NCBI RefSeq assembly: GCF_018069875.1
Contig: NZ_JAGQDF010000002.1
Coordinates: 248,001-312,000 of the forward strand
Reading direction: 5' to 3'
Length of the DNA: 64,000 bases
DNA from: Ideonella alba
Lineage (GTDB): Bacteria > Pseudomonadota > Gammaproteobacteria > Burkholderiales > Burkholderiaceae_C
Position 1 is the first letter of the stretch. Each line of letters starts with the position of its first letter. The translations under genes were made by a program, and so were the position numbers. The notes below the pieces were generated by a model. The model was not told where the DNA came from and did no database searches. It was given only the letters and a program-made list of their open reading frames with translations. This document shows, in pieces, positions 55,133 to 64,000 of the stretch.

Positions 55133-56815
55133 ATGACTTCCGAAGAACTCCTCGCCCAGTTCGGCCCCCGTGACTCGATGGACTACGACGTGGTGATCGT
55201 CGGCGGCGGCCCGGCCGGCCTGTCCACCGCGATCCGCCTGAAGCAGCTGGCCGCTGAAAAAGGCGCCGAGATCAGCGTGGTGGTGCTGGAAAAGGGCTCG
55301 GAGCCCGGTGCCCACACCCTGTCGGGCGCGGTGATGGACCCGCGGGCGATCACCGAGCTGTTTCCCGACTGGAAGGACCGCGGCGCGCCGCTGAACCAGC
55401 CGGTCACCAGCGACGACATCCTGTTCCTGTCGGCCGACGGCGCCACCCGCACGCCCGACTGGCTGGTGCCCGATTGCTTCCACAACCACGGCAACTACGT
55501 GATCAGCCTGGGCGCGGTCACCAAGTGGCTGGGCGAGCAGGCCGAGGCGCTGGGTGTCGAGATCTTCCCCGGCTTCACCGCGGCCGAGCTGGTCTGCGAC
55601 GAGCAGGGCCGCGTCAAGGGCGTGGCCACCGGCAACGTCGGCCTGGGCAAGGACGGCGAGCCCACCGACAACTTCCAGCTCGGCATGGAGCTGCTGGGCA
55701 AGTACACCATCTTCGCCGAGGGGGCCCGCGGCCACCTGGGCAAGCAGCTGCTGCAGCGCTTCAGGCTGACCGAGGGCAAAGATCCGCAGACCTTTGCGAT
55801 CGGCATCAAGGAACTCTGGGAGGTCCCGGCCGACAAGGCCCAGCCCGGCAAGGTGGTGCACACCGCGGGCTGGCCGATCACCGACGACACCTTCGGTGGC
55901 GGCTTCCTCTACCACCTGGAGGGCAACAAGGTCACGCTGGGCTATGTCATCGGCCTGAACTACGCCAATCCCTGGATGAGCCCCTTCGAGGAGATGCAGC
56001 GCTGGAAGACCCACCCGGCCATCCGCGCCCACATCGAAGGCGGCAAGCGCATCGGCTACGGTGCGCGGGCGATCAACAACGGCACGCCGCAGGCCCTGCC
56101 CAAGCTGGTCTTCCCGGGTGGTGCGCTGGTGGGCTGCGATGCCGGCACGATGAACGCCGCACGCATCAAGGGCAGCCACGCGGCGATCAAGAGCGGCATG
56201 CTCTGCGCCGAGGCGCTGTTCGAGGCCCTGCAGGCCGGCCGCAGCCTGGATGAACTCAGCGCCTTCAGCGCCGCCTTCGAGGCCAGCTGGCTGCACGAGG
56301 AACTGCAGCGCACCAAGAACTTCAAGCTCTGGTTCAAGAAGGGCCAGACGGTGGGCAAGCTGATGACGGGCATCGAGCAGTGGCTGATGCCCAAGCTGGG
56401 CATGCCGGTGCCGCCCTGGACGCTGCACAACGACACGCCCGACCATGTCTGCCTGAAGCCGGCGGACCAGTGTCAGAAGATCGACTACCCCAAGCCCGAT
56501 GGCCAGCTGACCTTTGACCGCCTGTCCTCGGTGTTCATCAGCAACACCAACCACGAGGAGAACCAGCCGGCCCACCTGCGCCTGACCGATGCCGCGGTGC
56601 CGGTGGCGGTGAACCTGACGAAGTACGCCGGCCCCGAGGGCCGCTACTGCCCGGCCGGCGTCTACGAGTTCGTGAACAAGGACGGCGCCGATCAGCTGGT
56701 GATCAACGCGCAGAACTGCGTGCACTGCAAGACCTGCGACATCAAGGACCCGACGCAGAACATCACCTGGGTGACCCCGGAAGGTGGTGGCGGTCCGAAT
56801 TACGCGGGCATGTGA
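55133..56815 (+). CDS. Electron transfer flavoprotein-ubiquinone oxidoreductase
   Basis: 560 residues; moves electrons from ETF, reduced by acyl-CoA dehydrogenases, to ubiquinone at the inner membrane. FAD loop VVIVGGGPAGLSTAIRL at about 18. Quinone-binding hydrophobic region near 230-280 (GYVIGLNYANPWMSPFEEMQ). The C-terminal 4Fe-4S cluster uses Cys in GRYCPAGVYEF and NCVHCKTCDIKDPTQNITW. ATG 55133 after a CCAGGAACACC leader. Divergent from H-NOX; terminator and a 34-base duplication follow. Confidence 0.96.
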   Translation: MTSEELLAQFGPRDSMDYDVVIVGGGPAGLSTAIRLKQLAAEKGAEISVVVLEKGSEPGAHTLSGAVMDPRAITELFPDWKDRGAPLNQPVTSDDILFLSADGATRTPDWLVPDCFHNHGNYVISLGAVTKWLGEQAEALGVEIFPGFTAAELVCDEQGRVKGVATGNVGLGKDGEPTDNFQLGMELLGKYTIFAEGARGHLGKQLLQRFRLTEGKDPQTFAIGIKELWEVPADKAQPGKVVHTAGWPITDDTFGGGFLYHLEGNKVTLGYVIGLNYANPWMSPFEEMQRWKTHPAIRAHIEGGKRIGYGARAINNGTPQALPKLVFPGGALVGCDAGTMNAARIKGSHAAIKSGMLCAEALFEALQAGRSLDELSAFSAAFEASWLHEELQRTKNFKLWFKKGQTVGKLMTGIEQWLMPKLGMPVPPWTLHNDTPDHVCLKPADQCQKIDYPKPDGQLTFDRLSSVFISNTNHEENQPAHLRLTDAAVPVAVNLTKYAGPEGRYCPAGVYEFVNKDGADQLVINAQNCVHCKTCDIKDPTQNITWVTPEGGGGPNYAGM

Positions 56816-56859
56816 CCCGCGTCAGTCGAACTGCAACGCGGGCATGTGACCCGCGTCAG
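56802..56859 (+). repeat. 34-base direct duplication spanning the ETF-QO stop codon
   Basis: Two copies of a 24-base identical stretch at 56802-56825 and 56836-56859 (period 34), with similar preceding bases. Each contains the hairpin GCGGG-CATGTGA-CCCGC. Copy 1 includes the last codons and stop (GGC ATG TGA); copy 2 is untranslated. A slippage or unequal-crossover product is likely. Confidence 0.85.
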
Positions 56860-56871
56860 CGACCCCGCAGC

Positions 56872-56895
56872 GGCGCCCCCACCGGGCGCCTTTTT
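56872..56895 (+). terminator. Intrinsic terminator of ETF-QO
   Basis: GGCGCCC (56872-56878) pairs with GGGCGCC (56884-56890), then five T residues (56891-56895). Confidence 0.85.
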
Positions 56896-57845
56896 CATGC
56901 CCCCGCGGCGGGTTCGTCCAGCGGCTGCACCGTCACCGCCACCCGCGGCTGCACCCGCCCGCCGCCGCGGATCACGCCGCGCAGCGGCGCCACGTCGGCG
57001 TAGTCGCGGCCCCAGGCCAGTGTGACGTGGTCCAGCCCGGCCGGCACCCGGTTGGTGGGGTCCAGCGCCAGCCAGCCCTGCTCGGGGCACCACAGGGCTG
57101 CCCAGGCGTGCGAGGCGTCGGCGCCCACCAGGCGCGGCTGACCCGGCGGCGGCTGGGTCAGCAGGTAGCCGCTGACATAGCGCGCCGCCAAGCCCAGCGA
57201 GCGGCAGGCACCGATCATCACATGGGCGAAGTCCTGGCAGACGCCCCGGCGCAGCGCCAGCGCTGCCACCGCCGTGGTGCCGGCATCGGTGGCGCCGTGC
57301 CCGTAGGCGAAGTCGTCGTGCACCCGCGCCATCAGGTCCAAGGCGGCGGCGGCCATCGGGCGGCCCGGCGTGAAACTCAGGCGCGCGTAGGCGGCCAGCT
57401 GCGGGTCGCGCGGGGCGAGTTCGGTGCCCAGCGTGAACTCCACCGCCTCGCGGTGGGTGGTGCCGGCGTGGTAGCGCAATGATTCGGCGACCGATTCCCA
57501 GGCGGGGCTGCTGTCCGGGTCGATGGCGGGCGGCGCGCTGAGGCCGGCCTCGAAGCGGCTGCGCACCCGCAGTTTGTCGTGCACCCGCGAGTGGCTGAAG
57601 GTGATGCGGCCATTGCCCCAGGGGTCCAAGCTGACCTGGCTGGGCGGCAGCGCCTGGCCGGCCGGACCAGCCAGCGCCAGCCATTCGTCGGGCGTGGGGT
57701 CGATGCTCAGGTCCCAGGCGCGCACCAGCTGGGTCTCGCTGCTGCGCGGCACCAGACAGGCCACGTGATGGGCCAGCTCCACCGGCAGCTCGTAGTCGTA
57801 ATGGGTGTCGTGGCAGATGCTGAGCCAGCGCAATGCCCCGGTCAT
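56895..57845 (-). CDS. Transglutaminase-like cysteine protease-fold protein
   Basis: 316 residues; N-terminal beta domain (YDYELPVELAHHVACLVPRS) and C-terminal transglutaminase core. Catalytic Cys in RRGVCQDFAHVMIGACRSLG, His in GADASHAWAALW, Asp in LALDPTNRVPAG. No signal peptide. ATG 57845 is chosen over an in-frame start inside the upstream gene; it lies 10 bases after the ATP-grasp gene. Third gene of the operon with DUF2126. Confidence 0.9.
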   Translation of the reverse strand: MTGALRWLSICHDTHYDYELPVELAHHVACLVPRSSETQLVRAWDLSIDPTPDEWLALAGPAGQALPPSQVSLDPWGNGRITFSHSRVHDKLRVRSRFEAGLSAPPAIDPDSSPAWESVAESLRYHAGTTHREAVEFTLGTELAPRDPQLAAYARLSFTPGRPMAAAALDLMARVHDDFAYGHGATDAGTTAVAALALRRGVCQDFAHVMIGACRSLGLAARYVSGYLLTQPPPGQPRLVGADASHAWAALWCPEQGWLALDPTNRVPAGLDHVTLAWGRDYADVAPLRGVIRGGGRVQPRVAVTVQPLDEPAAGA

Positions 57846-57855
57846 CGTCCGCCCT

Positions 57856-60462
57856 TCACTGCCAGACCATGCGGTCTGCCGGACCGACATGCGAGAACAG
57901 GCGCTGGCCCAGCGCATCCGACAGCCCCCTGACCTGCTGCCCGCACTGCGCGAGCAGCGTGATCAGCGGCGCATGGCCGCCGGCGTCATCCGGGGTGCTG
58001 ATCAGCTCAAGGGGCCAGTCCTCGGGCCGCGGCAGCGTCGCGGCCACCTCCTGCGCCCAGGCGGCATCGTGGCGCGACAACTTGATGAAGCGGTCGCGCA
58101 TGGTGCGCGCCACCCAGGCCAGGGCACGCGGGTTGTCGGTGTCGTGCACCAGCAGGTGCAGCAGCGGCGGCAACTCGCGCCGCGCCTGGAACTGGGCGCG
58201 GTAGGTGATGGTGGAATCGAACAGACCCAGCAGCAGCGCGAAGCCCTCGTCACGGCGGTGCAGGCCACGCTCGATGCCCAGCGCCAGCGCATGGGCATGG
58301 AAGTCCAGGCGTTCGATCTGCCGGCCCACGCTGAGCAGGCGCCAGCCATCGTCGCGGGTCATGCGGTCGGTCTGGGCGCCGGTGATCGCGGCCAGATGGG
58401 TGGCGGCGCGTGCCAGCACGCCCATCACGTCGGCCAGTGGCTCGGCGGCGGCGGTGTCCAGCGCAGCACGCAGGTGCTGGTCGAAGTGCTCGCCGACCTC
58501 GCGGATCAACTTCCAGTGCTCGGGCGACAGGCGTTCGCGCAGGGCCTGGGCGCAGCGCATCAGGGCCTGCAGGTTGTAGGCCACGCTGGTGGCGCCCTGG
58601 GCGTCGCCCAGCGCATGCACCAGCGCCCGCTCGAACACCCGCACCGACTGCTGCGGCGTGGGCACGCCGGTGCCCACCAGCCCGTGGTGGCGGGCCAGGG
58701 TGTCGAGCACGCCCAGCACCTCGGCCGAGGCGCCGGTGATCAGCGAGCCGGTCAGCGCCTCCAGCGTCAGGCGGGCCAGGCGCACGCAGTTCTCGGCGCG
58801 CTCGCTGTAGCGGCCCAGCCAGAACAGGTTTTCGGCGGAGCGGCTGGTGACGCTGCGGTGCCAGCTGGCCAGGTCGGCGGCGCTCAAGGGGCGCGGCAGC
58901 AGGCTGGTCGGGTCGACCTCGCCCCCGGTCTGCACCCAGGTGTCGGCGCTGCTGTGGCCATGCTGCATCGACAGCCAGGGGTTGGCGCCGCCATCGCCCT
59001 CGGCCGCCACGCGGGCCATGCCGCCCGGGACCACGCGCCAGCCGCCGCGGCCATCGGCCACGGCGAACACGCGCAGCACCGCGCTGCGCGCCAGCAGGCG
59101 GCCCTCGCGCCAGACCGGGGTCTCGGCGCCGCGCATCGGCGCCTGCAGTGTGCAGGCAGCAGGGTCGTCGTCAATGCGCTGAAGCAGCGCAGCACGCGCC
59201 CGGGCATCCAGCGCCGCCACCCGCTGCGGCACCAGGCCCGGCCGCCCTGGGCCGGGGGCAAAGGTGGGCACGGCGATGAAGTCGCCCAGACGTGCGCGGT
59301 GGTCCTGCCACACGGCTTCTTCGCCACACCACCAGGTGGTCACCGCGGGCAGGGCCAGCGGCTCGCCCAGCAGGCGCTCGGCCACCGCCGGCCAGAAGGC
59401 CGCCAGGCCCGGGCTTTCCAGCCAGCCGGCGCCGGGCGCGTTGGCCACGACCACCTCGCCGGCCCGCAGCGCCTGCAACAGGCCGGCCACGCCCAGCGCG
59501 GAGTCAGGGCGCAGCTCCAGCGGGTCGAGGTACTCGTCATCCACCCGGCGCAGCACCACGTGCACCCGCTCCAGACCGTGCAGGGTCTTCAGGTAGACGC
59601 GGTTGGCGCGCACCGTCAGGTCGGCGCCTTCGACCAGTGCGATGCCCAGGTAGCGGGCCAGGAAGACCTGCTCGAAATAGGTTTCGTTGGCCGGGCCGGG
59701 GGTGAGCAGCACCACGCGCGAGCGCTCGCCAGCCGGCGACAGCCGCATCAGGCCCTGCAGCATGCCCAGGAAGCTGGAGGCCAGCCGCTGCACGCGCAAC
59801 TCGCGGAAGGCGATGGGGAACTGCTGCGCCACGATCAGGCGGTTCTCCAGCAGGTAGCCCAGGCCCGACGGCGCCTGGGTGCGCTGCGCGGCCACCCACC
59901 AGCGGCCCTCGGGGCCGCGCACCAGGTCGAAGGCCGCCACGTGCAGGAAGACATCGCCGGCCGGGCGGCAACCATGCATCGGCCGCAGGTACTGCGGGTG
60001 GCCCAGCACCAGCGAAGCCGGCAGCAGGCCCTCCTCCAGCAGGCGGCGCTCGCCGTAGGCGTCGCGCAGCACGGCATCGAGCAGGCGCGCGCGCTGGGCC
60101 ACGCCGCGCTCGATCTGCGCCCAGTCGTCGGGACCGATCAGCGTGGGCAGCGACTCCAGCGGCCAGGCACGCTGGCTCTGGCCGCCGTCGGCATAGACGT
60201 TGTAGGTGGCGCCATCCTCCAGCACGCGGCGCTGGATGCGCGCCTGGCGGGCCGGCAGGTCGGCCCAGCCCTCGGCGCCGATGGCGGTGAAGAAATCACG
60301 CCACAGCGGCGCCATGCCGGCAAGCGGCGCGCCAGCCTCTCCCAGCCGGCCCAGCAGCTCGCTGAAATGGCCCTCACGCCCGCGCACGGCGGCCGCCAGC
60401 GCCAACGCCACAGGGTCGACGACGGCGTCATCGGGCAGGAGGCTGGGCTGCTGCGGTTGCAT
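57856..60462 (-). CDS. Circularly permuted ATP-grasp / alpha-E fusion protein
   Basis: 868 residues. N-terminal part (about 1-500) is the circularly permuted ATP-grasp type: WADLPARQARIQRRVLEDGA, DVFLHVAAFDLVRGPEGRWW, LLTPGPANETYFEQVFLARY and LDPLELRPDSALGVAGLLQA. C-terminal part (about 545-868) is the alpha-E domain: SAENLFWLGRYSERAENCVR, LPPLLHLLVHDTDNPRALAW. In many genomes these are two genes. The ATP-grasp predicts a peptide-bond-forming ligase; the product is not known. ATG 60462; 60 bases after the DUF2126 gene. Confidence 0.9.
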   Translation of the reverse strand: MQPQQPSLLPDDAVVDPVALALAAAVRGREGHFSELLGRLGEAGAPLAGMAPLWRDFFTAIGAEGWADLPARQARIQRRVLEDGATYNVYADGGQSQRAWPLESLPTLIGPDDWAQIERGVAQRARLLDAVLRDAYGERRLLEEGLLPASLVLGHPQYLRPMHGCRPAGDVFLHVAAFDLVRGPEGRWWVAAQRTQAPSGLGYLLENRLIVAQQFPIAFRELRVQRLASSFLGMLQGLMRLSPAGERSRVVLLTPGPANETYFEQVFLARYLGIALVEGADLTVRANRVYLKTLHGLERVHVVLRRVDDEYLDPLELRPDSALGVAGLLQALRAGEVVVANAPGAGWLESPGLAAFWPAVAERLLGEPLALPAVTTWWCGEEAVWQDHRARLGDFIAVPTFAPGPGRPGLVPQRVAALDARARAALLQRIDDDPAACTLQAPMRGAETPVWREGRLLARSAVLRVFAVADGRGGWRVVPGGMARVAAEGDGGANPWLSMQHGHSSADTWVQTGGEVDPTSLLPRPLSAADLASWHRSVTSRSAENLFWLGRYSERAENCVRLARLTLEALTGSLITGASAEVLGVLDTLARHHGLVGTGVPTPQQSVRVFERALVHALGDAQGATSVAYNLQALMRCAQALRERLSPEHWKLIREVGEHFDQHLRAALDTAAAEPLADVMGVLARAATHLAAITGAQTDRMTRDDGWRLLSVGRQIERLDFHAHALALGIERGLHRRDEGFALLLGLFDSTITYRAQFQARRELPPLLHLLVHDTDNPRALAWVARTMRDRFIKLSRHDAAWAQEVAATLPRPEDWPLELISTPDDAGGHAPLITLLAQCGQQVRGLSDALGQRLFSHVGPADRMVWQ

Positions 60463-60522
60463 GCCCCAATGATGCCTTGCCTGCGGCGCCGGCTGGTCCG
60501 CCTCCACGAACGCTGCCCGATC

Positions 60523-63500
60523 TCAGCGCCCGGCGCGGCGCATGTCGAGGGTGAGCGGGAACTCCAGGCTGCGCTCCGGCATCGGCGCGTCCACGGTGCC
60601 CGGCGTGTGGCCCATCGCGAAGAAGCGCGCCAGACGGCGGCTCTCGGCCTCATAGGCGTTGACCGGGAAGGTGACGTAGTTGCGGCCGCCCGGATGCGCC
60701 ACGTGGTACTGGCAACCGCCCAGCGAGCGGCGCATCCAGGTGTCGATCAGGTCCACCGTCAGTGGCGCGTGCACACCGATCGTCGGATGCAGCGCAGACG
60801 GCGGCTGCCAGGCACGGTAGCGCACGCCAGCAACGAACTCGCCGGCCCGCCCGGTGGGCTGCAGGTCGACGCCCACGCCATTGACGGTGATGCGGTGGCG
60901 CGGATCGACCAGGCCGCTGACGCGCAGCTCCAGCCGCTCCAGCGACGAATCCACATAGCGCACCGTGCCGCCGGTGGCGCCCTCCTCGCCCATCACATGC
61001 CAGGGCTCCAGCGCGCTGCGCAGCGTGACGTGCACGCCGCGTGCGGCGAACTCGCCGATCTTCGGGAAGCGGAACTCGAAGTGCGGCGCGAACCAGCCGG
61101 GCTCCATCGTGTAGCCGGCTTGCTGCATCTCCTCCATCACGTCGGCGAAGTCCATCTGCACGAAGGCCGGCAGCAGGAAGCGGTCATGCAACTCGGTGCC
61201 CCAGCGCACCAGCGGCGCACGGTAGGGCGTGGTCCAGAAGCGGGCGATCAGGGCGCGCAGCAGCAGTTGCTGCACGATGCTCATGCGGGCATGCGGCGGC
61301 ATCTCGAAGGCGCGCAGTTCCAGCAGGCCCAGGCGACCGGTGCTGCTGTCTGGCGAGTAGAGCTTGTCGATGCAGAACTCGCTGCGGTGGGTGTTGCCGG
61401 TCACGTCGACCAGCACGTTGCGCAGCGTGCGGTCGACCAGCCACGGCGGCATGTCCTGGCCGTAGAGCGCCTTGCTGCGCTCGATTTCGCCCAGCGCAAT
61501 CTCCAGCTCGCGCAGCTGGTCGTTGCGCGCCTCGTCCACCCGCGGCGCCTGGCTGGTCGGGCCGATGAACAGACCGCTGAACAGGTAGCTGAGACTGGGG
61601 TGGTTGTGCCAGTAGGCCAGCAGCGAGCCCAGCAGGTCCGGGCGGCGCAGGAAGGGCGAATCAGCCGGCGTGGCGCCGCCCAGCACGATGTGGTTGCCGC
61701 CGCCGGTGCCGGTGTGGCGGCCATCGAGCATGAACTTCTCGGTCGACAGGCGCGAGCGCCAGGCGGCGTCATAGAGGAACTCGGTGTGCTGGACCACCTC
61801 GCTCCAGCGATGGGCCGGATGGATGTTGACCTCGATGACGCCCGGATCCGGCGTGACCTGCAGCAGCTTCAGGCGCGGGTCGCGCGGCGGCGGGTAGCCT
61901 TCCAGCACCAGCTTGACGCCCTGTTCGGCCGCCGTGGCTTCCACCGCGGCCAGCAGCGCCAGGTAGTCCTCCAGGCGCTGCAGCGGCGGCATGAAGACGT
62001 ACATCACGCCACTGGCCTGGCCGACCGCCTCGGCCTTGGGGCCGTTGGCGCGGCGCGGATCGCGCACCTCCACGCACAGCGCGGTGCGGGTGATCCAGTG
62101 GGCGCTCTGGAAACGCTCAGGGCGCTGGTCCAGCGGCACGGAGGCAGCGCCGGGCGCCGCGCCGGCGTCGCCCTGGCCGGGCACCCGCTCGCCCTGCCCC
62201 TGACCCGTGCCGACGCCCAGGTCGGCGGCAGCGCCAGCGCCTGCCAGACCAGCGCCGTCCAGGTCGGCCGACTGCAGCGCCACCGTGCCGCCCTCGGCAA
62301 AGCCGCCGCCGACGCGGTGAGCGGCATAGCCCTGTTCGCCGCCCACCTCATGGGCGAACTGCGCCTTCAGCCGGCTGGCGGCCGGCAGCGCGTCGCGCGG
62401 CGCGAAGGGGTCGTGTTCGTGCAGGAAGGGGTACTCGCCCTTGCCCACCCAGGGCAGCGAGTCCAGCGGCAGGCGGTAGCCCATCGGCGAATCGCCGGGG
62501 AACAGGTACATGCGCTCGTCGCGGAAGAACCAGGGGCCGGTGACCCAGCGGGTGCCGCTCAGGCCCGGACCCTCGTCGACCTTGATCGGCAGCACATAGC
62601 CGACCTCGTGGTCCAGGCCCTGGTCGAAGACGCGACGCAGACGCAGGCGCTCCAGTTCGTCGTCCAGGCGGGAGTCGAACGGATCGACGTTGACCGGCAG
62701 CCGGCGCTCGCGCCACAGGTAGTACCAGGTGTCTTCAAAGCCGGTCTGGATGTAATCGGTGCTCAGGCCCAGGCGGCGGGTCAGGGCGAGCAGGAAACGC
62801 TTGGCATCGGCCGAGGTGTAGGCATGCGGGTCGCGCTCGTCGGCGAACAGCGACGGGTCGTTCCAGCAGGGCTGACCGTCGGCGCGCCAGCAGATCGACA
62901 GCGCCCATCGGGGCAGTTGCTCGCCGGGGTACCACTTGCCCTGGCCGTAGTGCAGGAAGCCACCCTGGCCGTACTCCGCCCGCAGGCGCTGCACCAGGTC
63001 CTGGGCATACAGGCGCTTCGTGGGGCCCAGTGCGTCGGTGTTCCACTCGGCGCCGTCACGGTCGTCCACCGAGACGAAGGTGGGCTCGCCGCCCATGGTC
63101 AGGCGCACGTCGCCGGCCTGCAGCTCGGCATCGACCTGCTCGCCCAGGCGCAGCACGCGCGCCCACTGGTCCTCGGTGTAGGGCTTGGTGACGCGCGGCG
63201 ATTCCCAGATGCGGGTGATGCCCATCTCGTGGCCGAAACTGACCTCGGACTCGTCCACCGCGCCGGAGATGGGGGCCGCGCTGCTGGGCTGCGGCGTGCA
63301 GGCCAGCGGGATGTGGCCCTCGCCGGCCAGCAGGCCGGAGGTGGGGTCCAGGCCGATCCAGCCGGCACCCGGCAGGTAGACCTCGCACCAGGCGTGCAGG
63401 TCGGTGAAGTCGACCTCGGTGCCGCTGGGGCCATCCAGGGCCTTGACGTCGGGCGCCAGCTGGATCAGGTAGCCCGAGACGAAGCGCGCCGCCAGGCCCA

Positions 63501-64000
63501 GGTGGCGCAGCATCTGCACCAGCAGCCAGCCGGTGTCCCGGCAGGAGCCACTGCCCTTGGTCAGCGTCTCCTCGGGCGTCTGCACGCCCGGTTCCATGCG
63601 GATCGTGTAGGCGATGTCGCGCTGCAGGCGCTGGTTCAGGCCCACCAGGAAATCGATCGTGCGGGTCTTCTCGGTGGGCACGCTGGCCAGCAGCGCGGCC
63701 AGCCGGGGCGTGGCCGGCTCGACCACCAGGTAGGGCGCCAGCTCGGCGCGCAGGCTGTCGGTGTAGGCGAAGGGGACGTGCTCGGCCTCGGGCTCCAGGA
63801 AGAAGTCGAAGGGGTTGTAGACCGACATCTCGGCCACCAGGTCGATGGTGACCTTGAACTCGGTGGTCTTCTCGGGAAAGACCAGGCGCGCCATGTAGTT
63901 GGCGAAGGCGTCCTGCTGCCAGTTGATGAAGTGGCCGGCCGGCTCGACCTGCATCGAGTACGACAGGATGGGCGTGCGGCAGTGCGGCGCCGGCCGCAGC
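60523..64000 (-). CDS. Large DUF2126 transglutaminase protein; 5' end cut by window edge
   Basis: At least 1158 residues. N-terminal transglutaminase domain: GSGSCRDTGWLLVQMLRHLG (Cys), FTDLHAWCEVYLPGAGWIGL (His, Asp). The DUF2126 region follows (about 270-1150): QAGDVRLTMGGEPTFVSVDD, QGKWYPGEQLPRWALSICWR, HTGTGGGNHIVLGGATPADS. A low-complexity Ala/Gly/Gln-rich linker of about 80 residues splits it (near 550-630). The reading frame continues past 64000, and the first visible residues LRPAPHCRTPILSYS imply about 30 missing. First gene of the three-gene operon. Confidence 0.92.
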   Translation of the reverse strand, partial: LRPAPHCRTPILSYSMQVEPAGHFINWQQDAFANYMARLVFPEKTTEFKVTIDLVAEMSVYNPFDFFLEPEAEHVPFAYTDSLRAELAPYLVVEPATPRLAALLASVPTEKTRTIDFLVGLNQRLQRDIAYTIRMEPGVQTPEETLTKGSGSCRDTGWLLVQMLRHLGLAARFVSGYLIQLAPDVKALDGPSGTEVDFTDLHAWCEVYLPGAGWIGLDPTSGLLAGEGHIPLACTPQPSSAAPISGAVDESEVSFGHEMGITRIWESPRVTKPYTEDQWARVLRLGEQVDAELQAGDVRLTMGGEPTFVSVDDRDGAEWNTDALGPTKRLYAQDLVQRLRAEYGQGGFLHYGQGKWYPGEQLPRWALSICWRADGQPCWNDPSLFADERDPHAYTSADAKRFLLALTRRLGLSTDYIQTGFEDTWYYLWRERRLPVNVDPFDSRLDDELERLRLRRVFDQGLDHEVGYVLPIKVDEGPGLSGTRWVTGPWFFRDERMYLFPGDSPMGYRLPLDSLPWVGKGEYPFLHEHDPFAPRDALPAASRLKAQFAHEVGGEQGYAAHRVGGGFAEGGTVALQSADLDGAGLAGAGAAADLGVGTGQGQGERVPGQGDAGAAPGAASVPLDQRPERFQSAHWITRTALCVEVRDPRRANGPKAEAVGQASGVMYVFMPPLQRLEDYLALLAAVEATAAEQGVKLVLEGYPPPRDPRLKLLQVTPDPGVIEVNIHPAHRWSEVVQHTEFLYDAAWRSRLSTEKFMLDGRHTGTGGGNHIVLGGATPADSPFLRRPDLLGSLLAYWHNHPSLSYLFSGLFIGPTSQAPRVDEARNDQLRELEIALGEIERSKALYGQDMPPWLVDRTLRNVLVDVTGNTHRSEFCIDKLYSPDSSTGRLGLLELRAFEMPPHARMSIVQQLLLRALIARFWTTPYRAPLVRWGTELHDRFLLPAFVQMDFADVMEEMQQAGYTMEPGWFAPHFEFRFPKIGEFAARGVHVTLRSALEPWHVMGEEGATGGTVRYVDSSLERLELRVSGLVDPRHRITVNGVGVDLQPTGRAGEFVAGVRYRAWQPPSALHPTIGVHAPLTVDLIDTWMRRSLGGCQYHVAHPGGRNYVTFPVNAYEAESRRLARFFAMGHTPGTVDAPMPERSLEFPLTLDMRRAGR

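Overview
The window is a high-GC chromosomal segment from a betaproteobacterium of the order Burkholderiales, most like the Leptothrix / Rubrivivax / Ideonella / Sphaerotilus group. The evidence is the housekeeping order thrS-infC-rpmI-rplT-pheS-pheT-ihfA-merR-tRNA-Pro, the sigma factor / DUF3619 / DUF3106 / RDD cassette, the nadE-glnB pair and the protein sequences themselves. I see no prophage, insertion sequence, plasmid function or CRISPR array. Nearly all DNA is coding. Many long ORFs on the opposite strands are shadows caused by the high third-position GC.

Layout. 1-1589 holds most of acetolactate synthase (minus). 1837-5156 is a tightly overlapping plus-strand run: ECF-like sigma factor, DUF3619, DUF3106, RDD, diacylglycerol kinase and a LOG-family protein. 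5170-7248 is nadE followed by a PII gene (minus); nadE is divergent from a FemAB/GNAT-like gene, and the two start codons interlock. 8476-11438 holds soluble pyrophosphatase (ppa) and the proton-pumping pyrophosphatase (hppA), transcribed divergently. 11520-13003 is the N-degron pair aat-bpt. 13102-19317 holds a DUF2807 adhesin-like protein, an orphan PhnD-like binding protein coupled to a PAS histidine kinase, a Cys-rich small protein, an H-NS-like protein and rmuC. 19446-27472 (minus) is the classical translation cluster, with a candidate Thr-rich leader peptide plus attenuator before thrS and an ATC start for infC. 27621-31609 (minus) holds a glycine-zipper lipoprotein, a patatin and Tex. 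31743-33219 holds two small plus-strand genes.

33230-43070 is a ten-gene minus-strand fatty-acid / acyl-CoA operon: hydratase-dehydrogenase, thiolase, three hotdog thioesterases, acyl-CoA dehydrogenase, two SDRs, a CurA-type reductase and a GNAT. A palindrome stands directly upstream. An almost identical palindrome stands 12 kb away upstream of ETF-ubiquinone oxidoreductase (55133-56815), the electron acceptor for such dehydrogenases, so a shared regulator is likely. 44422-49865 is a branched-chain amino-acid ABC transporter (livK-H-M-G-F). Two very large, internally symmetric palindromic elements lie in this area, one between livH and livM and one upstream of livK. 52215-54930 is an H-NOX / PAS-GGDEF-EAL pair, a probable nitric-oxide to cyclic-di-GMP sensor. 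The window ends with a three-gene operon (56895-64000) of transglutaminase, circularly permuted ATP-grasp / alpha-E fusion and DUF2126 transglutaminase, whose biochemical product is not established and which is the best candidate here for an undescribed peptide-modification system.

All calls come from reading the sequence and translations. No database search was run.
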